A stretch of DNA of 64,000 nt from Eublepharis macularius (GCF_028583425.1 NC_072795.1:66416001-66480000), one strand, 5' to 3'. Positions 12,445 to 24,140 are shown, counted from the stretch's first letter. Notes: generated by a model from the sequence alone, not told the origin. Program-made: numbers and translations.

Positions 12445-13767
12445 GATATGTTTGTTATATTTTATATTCACAGAAGATTGGGGCTGCAGAAAGTTACAAG
12501 GTTTAGTTGAAATGGTAGCTGTTTTAAAAAGCTAATTTCTGGTGGTTGGTTAAGCAATTTTATAATTTAGCTAGGAAAAAAGAACATGTGGGTTCACCTC
12601 CTAACTATGTCATGAAGCATTACTGTAGTCTTGTGCAAGAACCTCTAACTCAATGATATAGATAACTTTGACAGCTACATCAGTAGGATTAAAATTAGAC
12701 ATATAGAGAGGTCATACTTAACTAGATGATATGTTACAGTAATATAAGCAAGGTGAGACTAGACATCATCATCATCATCGTAATTATTGTCATTACTATT
12801 ATACCATTTACTGAATACCTACAATTGTTTTAGGAAAAGAGAGTCTTATCTACAAACAACGTAAAACATATTAGATTTCAGGGAATGTAACTGCACTGAA
12901 CCAAACTACTGTGAAATAGGCACAATCAGATGTTCATGAAGAAAGCAACTTGCCCAACATCATACTTTAGGTCAGTGGCAAGGAGAAAATATAATCCCAG
13001 GCACTTTGATGGTCAGCACTGAAACATTATCTCATTATCATGGTTGTGCTTAATTGTCATGGGAAAAATATTGAGGTGAAAGAGGGCATGCAGGAGTTCA
13101 ATTCTTCCAACACACATGCACACACATGGCTCTTGAACAGAATTTGCTCTTGTTCATAGTCTTCTTTCCACTGCTACTGAGTTGCCATTTTCTTCCCAGG
13201 TCTGCTTCTTTCCCAAGTAGGCCAGCTAATCAGAAATCATGTAGTAAACACAATAAACACTATGGGGGCACCCCATAGGCAGACTTAGCTAGGTGATAGC
13301 ATCACCAAGAATGAACTAAGTCAGTGTATTACCTTCACTTTTAATGGAGATAAGGAACAGAGGAAGTGTATCCCTTTTGCCAAGGAACCACTAATGATTC
13401 TACTACCCCATCTTGCTCTGCAACACTGCAAAACTGAAGCATCAACTCTGCCACTTGTCAACAGCTATGTACTTGCAAATGACTCTACCTATGTTCATGA
13501 AAATGTCACAAAAAGTATCTTCACCCTTTCCATTCAGCATTGCTTATGGTAAACCATTCGTGAAATAATTAGTCAAGACAATCTTTACTGGGGTCATGGA
13601 AGAAGCTTTCCATAGGGATTAAGATATCCCTTTTTATAGTTCATGGTTCAGCACTGTGGACAGCTACCTTGTTAACTTATTTTACAGCCAGAGAACAGGG
13701 AAATGGACATGTTCAATTTAAAATAATGCACCTGTTTACATCTCAGAGTGTTGGTCGTTAGATGCAG
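12445..13767. other. Noncoding; short (CAT)n near 12,766
   Basis: A small CATCAT run occurs at about 12766-12779. Otherwise there is no recognised gene, RNA or repeat. Confidence 0.45.
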
Positions 13768-13772
13768 GTACT

Positions 13773-14645
13773 CCTTGTTGTGAGAATTGGGGGGGAAGGA
13801 ATGAGCCTCTCCTCTCTCTTCTGCTGGGTCTCCCCCCACCCCCCCGGCAGAGCCCCCGGTCCGTTTGTTCTGATGAGCCACTTTCCAAGGCTTATAAGGT
13901 ATGAATAGAATAACCCCTGACTCAATTTCGTCTCCCCCCGCCCCTCACTGGTCTGTCTTCAGTGATGTAAATAATCACCTCTGTACAGGGAAGATTTTAA
14001 CTAGCATCAAGGTTTATTTTGACTGACAAATGGTACATCTAGTCTCGAGACCAGTCGCCTCTGGCCTATCTGCCATTGAATGTTACAGAAAGAGAGTTAG
14101 ACCGATAATGGCACGGAAATGCAAGCATGCAGTTAACAATATCTTAACCTATGGACCTTATCCTATATAGAGAGAACTAACAGAGTACTTAACTTTTATA
14201 ATATAAACCCTTAAGCAAATTTTCTATCAATTCTATAGTAAAAATCTCCTTAAAATCCTAACTGTTTAATCCTTAACTTATACTTATGTATTAACTTATA
14301 AATCCTTAACTTAGAAGCAAATAGTACATTAAAACCTTATAGCAAAGTGACCCAAACCCTACAGAAAGCCTTTCTGACTTACCTCCTGGAGAACCCCTGG
14401 ACCAAAGTGGGTCTCTTATGGGTTCCCAAGAGGAAGTTTGATGGCCACCAGTTGGCAGACACAAAAGACTCGTGTCTTCCCAAGGAGTGGCGAGGACTAG
14501 CTCCTTGGTCAGTCTTTTTATAGAGTAGTCCTCGGCTTTCTGATTGGTTGATGGCTGATTGGTTAGAAGCACTTTGACAGCTGATTGGTTAGTGGCATTC
14601 TGACATGGGTGGTTCCAGAACCCTGCTGCCATATATGGCCCAACA
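13773..14645 (-). mobile_element. Solo LTR-like fossil of an endogenous retrovirus (minus)
   Basis: Read on the minus strand it opens TGTTGGGCC. It carries repeated CCAAT boxes (ACCAATCAGC), a TATA box (CTATAAAAAG) about 14.52 kb, and an AATAAA signal near 14.0 kb, and closes near ...CTCACAACA. This promoter-to-polyA order fits an ERV1-like LTR. A 5-bp repeat GTACT lies flush at the upper end (14646-14650) and at 13768-13772, three bases outside the TGTTG edge. No internal viral genes are adjacent, so it looks like a solo LTR. The old ORFs inside are not genes. Confidence 0.6.
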
Positions 14646-14654
14646 GTACTTTTG

Positions 14655-15955
14655 CTCTACCGTGGATCTTCAGGTGTTCTTTGTCCTTGTGCCTAGAATA
14701 GCCCTTGTTTTTGAGCCAGTCTCTGACCACGTGACTTTCACTGTATAGATGCTCTTATTGAAGAGTCAGCATGATTCAGCATACCTCATGAAGCCTGAAA
14801 AATGTCCTGCTATGACTGGCCAAATAGGTTAAAGGGGAACTTTAGCCCTTATATCATGGCTTGGGCCTCTTTCTGTCAGTCTTATGTGTCAAAGCTGAAT
14901 ACCCTTCCTCAATTTAATGTTCTTTTATGGCCCCTGCCTGGTTTGTGTCAAGGGGGGGGCTGCTGCAGACTTCTGCCAGCTCTCACAGAGAATAGGCATA
15001 CATGAACCAAAGTGAGAGCTTTGGGGAGTTGCTTCTTGGGCCAGGGCTGGCTCTAAGTTCTGGGTTTGGGTTCAGATTGATCCAAACTCTAAAATTCTGA
15101 CCACACTCATTCCATCTTGTAACAGAGATGTACCTCCTCTATAAAAAGTGAGTAAGTATTCTTACCCAAAAAAGGGCATGGCGGGGATGGTTGTCCTCAT
15201 TTCCATCTCAGCTGCAAATAACCCACATAAAACAAAAAAACCCCTCAAATGTTATCCGAGATATGAATTCTACTTCCATAGATTCTCTTCTTTAGTCTGC
15301 AGCATTTGATTGCTGAATTTTTCAGTCTGTCTACAATTGGTTGTACAATTGATTAGAAGAATTCTAATATGAAAGAAAAGAGCAGGCACCCTCTTTTTAC
15401 AGGTGTTAGATAAAGGGAAAATGGATTTCTTCTCTCCTTACAAAATAGAATAAGGTTGCTCAGTTCAAAAGCTATAACTTGGACTTCCACTGATCTTTGA
15501 TCAGCACATTGAAAATGCTTCAAAATAGTATGACACCTTCTTTTTTTGTTTTGATATGTACTACAACAGTGTGGTATAGCTTTTGCTGAAATATAGACAA
15601 ATGCACACTGTTCCAGGAGTCAAGGTTAATTCCAGTTCAGAAATAAGTGGAACCCTGCTGTTACACAGATACCTAGAATCTAGATAGCTATTAATCTGAT
15701 TTGAACAAATATTATTGAAGACCTGCCCAGTTGCACATCAGACAGTAACTGAGCTTCTGCCAAACATTTTTTAACAAACTGTTTGACTAATGTGGATTCT
15801 GGTATGTTTTTCTTTTCAGTTTGCTCCCTTCACTTCTTCCTATCAGGCAATATTCAGAGAACTCTCAGGGTCTGCCATTTGCATTATAGATCTCCAGAGA
15901 AATTTCATGTATGGTTTTAGATTGTAGACAAGGAGGTGACATAAGTGAACTGAAG
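14655..15955. other. Noncoding, nothing recognised
   Basis: The ORF at 14802-15005 has no domain or splice support. No confident repeat is seen. Confidence 0.45.
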
Positions 15956-15957
15956 AC

Positions 15958-16135
15958 TAGCACGGTGAAATGTATACAGTGTCAGGCTAGGATCCTGGGA
16001 GACATGGGTTAGAACTCCCACTTTACCAAATAAGCTTGGGGGGCACACTCTTCATCTAAAATGGAGAAGAGGAGAACTATGTTCTAAGCTACATCAGGTC
16101 CCTATTGGGGAGAAAAACAGCATCTAGAATAATGC
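15958..16135 (+). mobile_element. tRNA-derived MIR-like SINE (plus), decayed
   Basis: The text 'ggctaggatcctgggagaca', then GGGTTAGAACTCCCACTTTACC (a decayed B box), then 'ctcttcatctaaaatgga' and 'gtccctattggggagaaa', follows the SINE order seen at 6.0 and 17.7 kb. Confidence 0.65.
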
Positions 16136-16403
16136 AAAAAATGCATGAACTAGATACTGGACAAAACACTCAGGAGCTGGGAACTGAAAACTGGACAATT
16201 TCCAGTCAGAAATAAGAAAACATTTCTTACCAGTCAAGAAAATAGATCAATTCATTACAACCAACCTCAGGGCTTCTCATCTCTTACAAACTGCAGATTG
16301 TGGCAGTTGGCACTTTTAGAGGATAACTTAAGCAAAATAGAATTTTACAAGATCCTACAAGGTCTTGCAGGGGCATCTCATTTTCTCCTCCCCCTACCAC
16401 ATC

Positions 16404-17325
16404 TGTGAGCGGTCGACCCTGGTCTCTGCCATTTTAAGAGCTGCTTGTGATGTAAAAATCACAAGTCCCTTGAATCTGATGCACCTTAATTTGCATTAGA
16501 GTCCCAGCCAGCCGAACAAAGCATTGCCGAGTTCCACCCCAGGAGAGTGAGTCATGCATGGAATGTGAATGCAAATGCCAAGGACTGGGCGTGATTGACT
16601 CCTGCCCCTCCAAGCTGTGGAATGCGCTATCTGGACAATAAGGCTACTCGTGAGTCACCACCCAAACATTCCAATCTCCCCTCTCTTCCGTGATTTGAAT
16701 CCTATCCTATGATTGAGGGCCATCAATCAGCTCTGATAAGCTTATAATTCCTGCCTGGGAACATCTGATCAAGGATCTAAATTCATTAGCTAAACTCCAG
16801 GAACATTAATTAGCAACTTTTTATTTTTGAAGCACCAGGAGAACCTAATCTTATTCCTTTGTCACACCCCAGTAGCACCAATCAAAGGTCGCTCGCAGGA
16901 GGTGACCTTTAAAGTCTTTGTCCTAATGGCTGAGGGGGCTCCCCGCCTCAGGACATGATTTGCCCTATAAGAACCTGGGCCTTGCCCCCTTAAAATCGTA
17001 CACGCTTATTGGGACCCAAGCATAGTGCTCTCAGAATCTCTCTCTCTCTGAGCCCTCCTCCCTGGCCAAAGATGCAGGATGTTTGAAGCCACCCCTGCTT
17101 CCTAGATAGGTAATTATCACCCAAAATCCCTCAGGTCTATTCCAATTTCACCACTGCTTTCCCTAGGAATCTTATATGCTTATGAGTTACCTCTTGTGTG
17201 TGTGTGTTTTCCCCTTTTAAATAAAATTACTCTTTGAATTTGAAGAACACTTGTCTCATCAGTTTCCTTGGAGAGGGGACCCTGTAAAAATTGGTGGAGT
17301 ATCCTGCTTTGTTACTCCTCTCACA
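16404..17325 (+). mobile_element. LTR-like fossil, probably endogenous retrovirus (plus)
   Basis: It begins TGTGAGCGG and ends CCTCTCACA, a 6-bp terminal inverted repeat in the TG...CA style. In order it has CCAAT (ACCAATCAAAGG, 16.88 kb), TATA (CCTATAAGAACC, 16.97 kb), a CT-rich leader and AAATAAAATTA (17.22 kb), followed by about 100 bases. This is the U3-R-U5 arrangement of an LTR. I see no clear target duplication and no internal viral genes next to it. The ends are therefore approximate, and a complex regulatory region is the alternative. Confidence 0.5.
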
Positions 17326-17655
17326 TAGCCTCCTCCTTCCTGCTAATTCCCCCCTACTCACAAGGAGTCCCATCCAGGTAACACATCCACTTTCCCTTCC
17401 CTGACCCCATAGCCTTTCCCTTTTCCTCCTTCCTTTTCTCCTCCCTCCACCTTTATCCACTCCCTGCTTCACCTTTCCCCCTCGCCTGGTAGCCTCTTCC
17501 CTATTACCCAGTTGCATGGTGATAAACCTGTAAGGACTTCACTATCCCCTTCCCACACTATTTCTTATTTCCTCCTGGCAGCCTCCATATGCTCATATTT
17601 CCCTATGTCCTTCTCTCTTTCAAACCCAATAAAAATTTATCTGCCCCCCCATATT
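17326..17655. other. Pyrimidine-rich noncoding stretch
   Basis: A strongly CT-biased run (about 17330-17480) that gives a purine-rich ORF on the minus strand (17227-17517), an artefact of composition. No gene is seen. Confidence 0.5.
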
Positions 17656-17659
17656 CACC

Positions 17660-17905
17660 TATATTTATTAATTTACTTCATTTATATATGGCCTTTCTCC
17701 ACAATGGGAACCCATAGGAGCTTACATCGTTCTCTTTGCCTCTATATTATCCTCACAAGACTTCTGTGAGGTAGGTTAGGCTGAGGGTGTGTGACTGGAT
17801 TAAAGTCACCTAGTGAGCTTCCTCAGCAGAGTGATGATTTGAACCCGGGTCTCTCAGATCCTACTCCAAAACTCTAATCACTACACTATACTGGCTTTTG
17901 TGGAG
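17660..17905 (-). mobile_element. tRNA-derived MIR-like SINE (minus), near complete
   Basis: On the plus strand: 'tttatttaatttacttcattta'-type tail, 'gcctttctccacaatgggaa', 'atcctcacaagacttctgtgaggtaggttaggctgag', then GATTTGAACCCGGGTCTC (reverse of a good Pol III B box) and 'ctaatcactacactatactggc' (reverse of the tRNA-like head). All parts are in the right order, so this is one of the best copies in the window. Confidence 0.85.
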
Positions 17906-17909
17906 GGGA

Positions 17910-18720
17910 GAGGCTGTTGAACAGTAGCAAGCAGCCAGGCCTGGGTAAGTCTTGCCAGTCATATGGTATCAAGTGGCCTACAATTGCTTCTGGGCCTGGA
18001 CCCAGTGAATCCTCTCTCAAAGGCCAAAACATCCCTAGAAAGAGCCCTGCCCCCTTCCCCTGCCTTTTACTGACAGAAACCAAGCCTGGAATACTGGCTG
18101 AACTGTTATGGTTGCCTAGCAACAGCCACTGAGAGCATCTGGTTAAAGCTACCCAAAATGATAAAAAGAGGCGCTCTTTTTATCATTGTAGTTTTTCAAA
18201 ACTCTCCATGTATTTTTGTTTAAATTTTAGAGTTTTCCACAAACCTGGGACATTTTTCAGGTATATAGGAAGATCTGCCTTGTCCATTCATGTCTCCAAT
18301 CTCCATATTTAAGTATCTTCAGATCAGGGCCACTTGGTTTTTAGTACATAAGATAATAGTGTGGGAGGGAGGAGTTTGTTGAGAGAAAAAAAAACCTTCT
18401 CTGTGTTAAACAGAAAATACTTCTTATATCACTAAACTGACATAAATGTCAGCACCCTGAACTTTGAAATCTTCAGAACTTGCATAGAAACCAGATGAAA
18501 CTCTTGTCCTTTGATACATAATTCTAAATAATGCTTCTAAAAACTGGGTTTGATGTTGCATTTGATGACAGAAACTATTAGAAAAATAGTGTTATACTCT
18601 CTGCAGGCTTTCCATTGATCAGAAAGATGAGCTAATTTCACTTGTGTACCCACTGTTTCCTCATTGCCCACTCTTATTGCTGCTAGGAAGTTCAAAATTT
18701 GACAACTCCTTTCCCCATTT
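17910..18720. other. Noncoding
   Basis: Overlapping ORFs on both strands at 17886-18132 carry no domain. The only structure noted is the short perfect hairpin at 18157-18187. Confidence 0.45.
18157..18187. repeat. Short perfect hairpin, 14-bp stem and 3-base loop
   Basis: AATGATAAAAAGAG, loop GCG, then CTCTTTTTATCATT. The stem is exact. It may be the remaining ends of a tiny palindromic element or a chance palindrome. Confidence 0.8.
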
Positions 18721-18724
18721 GTTA

Positions 18725-18965
18725 TTTCTACTCTTCCTCATTACTATAAGCCTCAAGGTAGTGTACAAAGAGTCACCAAAAACAAAGCACCACTAAAACA
18801 ACAATAACAGTGTTAATATAACAATAAACAGAGAAATTATGAGATACTAGACAGTATATACTTTAAGAGCAGGTAAAAACATCTAAGAGAACAATGAAAA
18901 GAAGAATAGCCAACCAACTCAACAAGGAAAAAAGAACTGGTTAAAAATTAACTGCTAGAGAAATT
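18725..18965 (-). mobile_element. Probable LINE 3' UTR remnant (minus)
   Basis: The order 'actataagcctcaaggtagtgtaca', 'acaacaataacagtgttaatataacaataaac' and 'aagagcaggtaaaaacatctaagagaac' resembles the reverse complement of L2/CR1-type 3' tails (tail motif TAAGCTGCCTCAAGGTGG at 24.69 kb). No coding part remains. Confidence 0.35.
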
Positions 18966-19269
18966 GGAAACATTTCCCCTAGCTTAACAAGGAAGGCACT
19001 AGACAGACAATAGCAGGTAGAAAGACCAACAAATCCTTGTGGCACTAAAGAAAAGACCCAGCTTCTCATGGTCACCTGCTTCTCCTCTGCAAATGCAGCT
19101 GCACATAACTAGGCCTTTAAAGCAAAATCTTAAACGTTCAGAAATGTCCATATGGAAGAAGATAGTAATTAAGATATCTAGGTACCAATCCAGTTAATGT
19201 TTTAAAAGTAAACGTCAGCATAGCCTCAGAAATGAATCAGCAGGCTCCGGGATCGTCATTCCTACTCAA

Positions 19270-19392
19270 GTCTTTAGAAGGAAGCTCTGACTGTTGGAAG
19301 CTTACACTCTGAAAATCTTGGTCTCTAAGGTGCCACTGCCTCCAGTCCAGGAAGTCTACTTCAGACCAATATGGCTACCCACCAAAAGCAGC
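19270..19392 (+). repeat. 'GGTGCCACTGGAC' interspersed element copy
   Basis: It contains GGAAGCTTACACTCTGAAAA, then 'cttggtctctaaggtgccactg', then 'ctacttcagaccaatatggctaccc'. It is close to the palindromic copy at 38.86-38.99 kb and the copy at 58.37 kb. Confidence 0.65.
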
Positions 19393-19399
19393 TAGTAAA

Positions 19400-20902
19400 A
19401 CTCTTTCCAAACTGGTAAGATGCATTCCTCCTGTGCATAAATACCAGTTAATGGGCTCACACCAACCTTCTGCAGCAAATGAAATTGTCAAATAGTTTTC
19501 AAAAGGTAGCTTCATGTACAGTGTGTTTTGGTAACTAAGGCTGGATGTGATTAGAACTTGGCCACATTTTGCTTTTTACAAGATGGACCACAGCTGGTAA
19601 ATCAACCAAGATGAAATTTGAAACTCCATCTGCAGCAATGGATCCAACAGGACCCTGAAGCTGTGAACCCCTGGTCTTTCAGGAGAAGTACATAACAGAC
19701 TAACTCCTGATACCTTGGTTAGCAGTACTGTCAGTGTCAACCAACAGCCTCTCTCAGTCTTGTTTGGATTGTGCTTCAGTGTATTGGCCTTCACATAGTA
19801 CACTCACAACTCCAAACACCTGTTCAGAAAATTTGTGCAAGTGAAATACTTCACACAAACTAAATAAATGTATGATTGCCTTGCAGAGGGGTGAACCAAC
19901 AGTTCTCCTGCTGTAGTAGTTTACATAATTATTCTCATGACAGAATGCAAGTTTTACTATTGCAGAATTTAGTGTTTGGGATCTTCTGCTGATAGAGTTA
20001 ATGGCTGCATTTCCTCTTAACAAATTCAGCCCCTTTCTTCAGGGCAGTGCAGTTCTAAAGAATCCCCTCTTACACACAGGATGAATATGGACACCCGGAC
20101 AGCAATAAAAGTGTCAGGGCTGTCTCCTAGTGAATCACTAGGCTATGGTATTTCAGGAGAGCAAACTGCACAGAGGCTAATTATTGCTTCCCTCCACCCT
20201 TACTCTCTCCCAATTTAAGATGGATCTGACTGTCAGTAGAGGTGACAGATGAAGACAAAGCACAGGTATAGCTCCCATGAACTCTAGGCCTGGCTATATC
20301 ATTGGAGAGTAGCTGAGAGCACCAGAGTGTGGGGGCTGCTCTATAGAAACATTAACTCTTCAGGTTCTGGAATGCATGCAGATTGTGGATTAACAGTTAA
20401 GAGGCATTAACGAATGTCATCTGGTGGGACTTATATTTCTCCCCTGCCTATTGAACTTATGAATACATTATGCATTGATGAATATATTAGGCACTGATAC
20501 TCCTATAGACCAGGAATTTTTCCTGCACTTCCAAACACTTCAGAAATATTGCTGGTGGAAACTTTGTTGACATATAAGCACAAGAATTACACAATTATCA
20601 TGGTGTAACATGTCAACAACCTACCTCTTGGGTCTTCAATATTACTGTGCAACTAATACACAACTTTACCACAACCTAATGGATATGCTCAATATTGCTT
20701 AGTCCCCCAAGACTATCATGTCTGTAGCCTTGGCTAGTTTCTATGGCCACCATTTTGATACCCAACCCAAATCATCAGATGCCATGGCAATTTTTGCAGA
20801 TGTGGTGCATGCATATTCCTGACCCTATCCCACAAACACATGAACACTTGGTTACAATTCCAGACTCTGTGATTGGAAGATCTGGACCTTATCCATGAAA
20901 TG
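19400..20902. other. Noncoding, nothing recognised
   Basis: ORFs at 19576-19803, 19754-20023 and 20734-21060 (minus) have no recognisable domain. The last runs into the hAT element. No RNA gene or clear repeat is seen. Confidence 0.45.
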
Positions 20903-20910
20903 CCAATGTT

Positions 20911-22483
20911 CAGGGCTTTTTTTTCTGGGAAAAGAGGTGGTGGAACTCTGTTATCATATGTGCACATGGAAAGCATGTGTGCACTTCTGGAAATGTGTGA
21001 TGACATCACTTCCGGAAGTGACGTCACTCTGGAAGTGCCGTCACTCCTGGAACCCAGCATAATGCATTACAACAAGATAAAGTAAGCTTGGAAAATTACA
21101 CTATTATAAGAAAGGGTTTGTTTCCTTTCTGTATCCTCTACAAAAAGTGAAATCTTCCATTCCCTTTCCCAAACATTTCATTTCTTTGGAATCATATTTT
21201 AAAATATGCAACGGGGAGCCCTCTAAAAATCCAAAACCCATCTCACAAATCTAAATTCTAACAGATTCCCTCTGCCAGTATAGGGGGGAAAGTTCCAAAA
21301 TTCTTTCTCAAAATTCCAGAGTCTGAAATTTCTAATCTAATGAATATTGAATTTTCAAATGTTCAGGGAGGGTTTTGCTTTCCTGAAGCAATTCATAATT
21401 AGATACTCAACTTTAGCTGTGTTAGATTTATACTTAATTCAAAATGGCTTTTTTTGTTGTTGCTTGCCAGCTCTACCTTACCAATGGCTAAGCTGTTGTG
21501 ACATTGTGAAATGCTCATAAATATTTCAATGTCCCAGACAAATGTTCATAAAAACATCCTTAATATCCATATGTCCACTGCAATTTCAGTGATGTTAATC
21601 ATCTGAGGGTGCGGAGAACCATTTGAGTTACAGCTATTAAGACATAAGAACACCTATATGCTGACGAATATATTGATGAAAACCTTCTGTGACTTGGACA
21701 CAGCTATCCATTCCTAGCATAAAACTGGAATAACCATAACTGATATTTTAACTAATAGAAATAACCATAACTGATATATTTAACTAACACAGAACCAATC
21801 TGCATTCTAAAGCTGTGGGAACCATAACAATGTCAACTTCAGTCAACAAAAAAATGAAAGCAACACACACACACACACACATGCACAGCCCCACCCACCC
21901 CCATGAAAAGAAAGAAAAATGAACTCAAAGCAGCACACAAAGCCCCACTCCCCTTGAAAAGAAAGCAGAATGAACTCAATACAGCACACATACACACACA
22001 GCCCCACCCACCCACTCCCCCAATGAAAATAAAATGGAATGAACTCAAAGCAGCACACACATACACAGAAACCCCTGAATGAAATGAAAGCAGAATGAAC
22101 TCAAAGCAGCTAAACCTCCTCTGGAGAGCCGGCCCCAGAAGCTCTGCTTGCACTCTTTCTCCCTCCCTCCCTCTGTCTCTCTGTGTGTGTCTCTCTCTCA
22201 CCCACGAGTCACGAATGAAAATAAAGCAGCAGAATGAATTGAAGCAGCTTACCCTCCTTTGGAGATCCAGGCCCAGTAGCCCAGCTTGCACTCACTCACT
22301 CACTCACTCACTCACACAGAAAAATGGGAAAAAAGCAGAATGAATTCAAAGCAGCTTACCCTCCTCTGCAGAGCCCGTGCTGGGCCCCAGCTTGCTCTCT
22401 CTCTCTCTCTCACTCACAGACTAATAGGAAAAAAGCAGAATGAACTCAAAGCAGTTAAACCACCTCTGCAGAGCTCGTGCCGG

Positions 22484-22564
<81 letters not shown>

Positions 22565-22741
22565 ACTCACTCACTCACTCACTCACTCACTCACTCACTC
22601 ACTCAAGAAAGCAGAATGAACTCAAAGCAGCTAAGCCTCTTCTGCAGAGCCCGCAGGGCCGAAGGAGGAAGGAATCACGTGGGCAGATTCTAGAGCTTCT
22701 GGAATGGTGTTCGGGAGTGTTCCCCCTCAAAAAAAGCCCTG
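20911..22741. mobile_element. Nonautonomous hAT-type DNA transposon with intact 8-bp target duplication
   Basis: The left end CAGGGCTTTTTTTTC and the right end AAAAAAAGCCCTG are terminal inverted repeats. An exact 8-bp direct repeat CCAATGTT flanks them flush at 20903-20910 and 22742-22749, the hallmark of hAT integration. The interior (1.83 kb) encodes no transposase. It holds a subterminal segment with ACTTCCGGAAGTGACGTCAC-type text, AT-rich DNA, and from about 21,850 a decayed tandem array around GCAGAATGAACTCAAAGCAG. All ORFs in it (for example 21839-22291 and 22286-22693) come from the array and simple repeats. Confidence 0.85.
21850..22640. repeat. Decayed tandem array inside the hAT element, with CA, CT and ACTC simple repeats
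   Basis: GCAGAATGAACTCAAAGCAG or close variants recur about 21.91, 21.97, 22.03, 22.09, 22.22, 22.34, 22.44 and 22.61 kb. They are separated by (CA)n or by 'ctcctctgcagagcc' plus (CT)n or (ACTC)n tracts. The longest simple tracts are CT at about 22490-22560 and ACTC at about 22560-22604. Unit spacing is irregular. Confidence 0.8.
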
Positions 22742-22971
22742 CCAATGTTATTTGGCTGGACTGCTGCAGTGTTTGCACTCCCAGGCTCCTCAAGTCTCAG
22801 CCTTTTCATAAAGTGCTGTTTATTTTGTTTTCCTGTACAAAAAGCCTCAGCACAGACCTCTGCTCTGGAAACCAGGGTCCAGTAACCTAAAGTGGGCTCC
22901 TAGGAATGTGACCTGTAATAAAGAAGTCATAGTTGGGCCAGTTTGACTTTCACGGTTTAAGTGTTCAATAT

Positions 22972-23090
22972 AGCATTTTCAGTGTTCAAAGTGCTTCACA
23001 TCCATTATCTTGCAATCTTTACTACAGTCCTGTGAAATAGGCCCTACTATCCTTATATTGCAAATGGGATTGGGGGGATGAAGCCTAAGA
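22972..23090 (-). mobile_element. MIR-like SINE tail (minus)
   Basis: AAAGTGCTTCACATCCATTA, 'gtcctgtgaaataggccctactatcc' and 'ttgcaaatggg' match the reverse complement of the conserved 3' half of MIR-type SINEs. The head is not visible. Confidence 0.55.
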
Positions 23091-23104
23091 TAATGTAGCA
23101 TATC

Positions 23105-23175
23105 TGCTCAGACGTAAGGCCTATTATGTTCAATGAATCTTACTTCCAGTTAAGTGTGCATAGGAATGCAGCCCT
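23105..23175 (+). repeat. Fragment of the short palindromic squamate repeat
   Basis: 'gtaaggcctattatgttcaatgaatcttacttccagttaagtgtgcataggaatgcagccc' follows the widespread squamate unit 'taagtcc.attgagttcaatggg.cttactcc.....taggattgcagcc'. Related text occurs at 38.79, 47.84 and 56.62 kb. Confidence 0.55.
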
Positions 23176-23179
23176 ACTG

Positions 23180-24035
23180 AGTTTGTGGATGAGATGAGAT
23201 TTAACCTCTTAAACCAGAGCTCATTATCTTATCCATTGATTTCACTATTAATAAAATAAGACTTCAAGACCAAATGAACAATGTTTCAATTCCTTTGCTC
23301 ATTGAAGGGATGGGTTTCCTTCTAGCCTATAACAATTATATACCAGGTTTTATTGGCCATATGCAGGAGTCTGTGTTACAGATCTTTAGTCATTCCTGTC
23401 CCTTCTTCCCTTGCCACTGGCACCACTACATTTCCACTTCAAATTCTGCCAATCTGAAAAACAATTTTAATAAATTCCCTCTTTGGGAAAGTCACATATG
23501 CTGCTGCGTTGTGCAAGTCCTTCAAAGTTTAATTAATCAAAAATCTAAGGATTGTTTTCAAGTCCATGGAGCAGGTCACAGGGGACATCCATTGAACCAG
23601 TATGTATAGCCATTGTGGGAGGACAATATTTTTGCCTTGAGGCTTTCTCTGTCTCCCGCCAGTTCCCCCAGGACTCTGTTTCCAGCATGAGCCTTCACAA
23701 TAACAGTGTTCTATTCCCTTAGGTCTCAGTGTGAGGAACTTGTTTCATTACATTTTAGGCGCGGGGATTTGGTGAGGAGAAACATATGCTCTTTGCACAG
23801 AAGTGCCTGTGTGGCAGTTGTGTTTTTAATTATTTTTTAAACCACAGTAAGATGAGACCTTGACTATGCTGTCTCGTATGATAATTTAGATCACAGGTGA
23901 TGAAGAGAACCTCACTTGCAGCCCTCTCTCTCACTCTCTTGGCAAGTTGGTTTGTTTAAAAACACTACCTGTTAAAAGAGGGAATCAAGTCACTTCCAGC
24001 AGGGCTTCTAGCTGGCCCAGGAGTTCTCATGTGCA
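23180..24035. other. Noncoding, nothing recognised
   Basis: The 111-aa ORF at 23274-23609 has no domain, no splice context and no codon support. A short (CT) tract lies near 23,920. Confidence 0.45.
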
Positions 24036-24039
24036 ACTC

Positions 24040-24140
24040 TGCTTGCACCCTTTATCAGCTACAGCTGTTACTCAAAAAAAACCCTTGACCTGCTTGCACC
24101 CTTTATCAGCTACAGCTGTTACTCAAAAAAAACCTTGACC
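24040..24140. repeat. Tandem duplication, two units of 51 and 50 bp
   Basis: Unit one (24040-24090) and unit two (24091-24140) both begin TGCTTGCACCCTTTATCAGC and end in CCTTGACC. They differ by one C. The near identity points to a recent local slip or unequal exchange. Confidence 0.9.

Noticed and set aside
14306-14632. 108-aa minus ORF with several NQ-rich runs
   Set aside because: It covers the CCAAT-rich promoter part of an LTR-like fossil.
17227-17517. 96-aa Arg/Gly-rich minus ORF
   Set aside because: Result of a pyrimidine-rich plus strand next to an LTR-like fossil.
21839-22693. Long ORFs (150 and 135 aa) with Ser-Leu or Cys-Val runs
   Set aside because: They come from CT, ACTC and CA tracts and the tandem array inside the hAT element.
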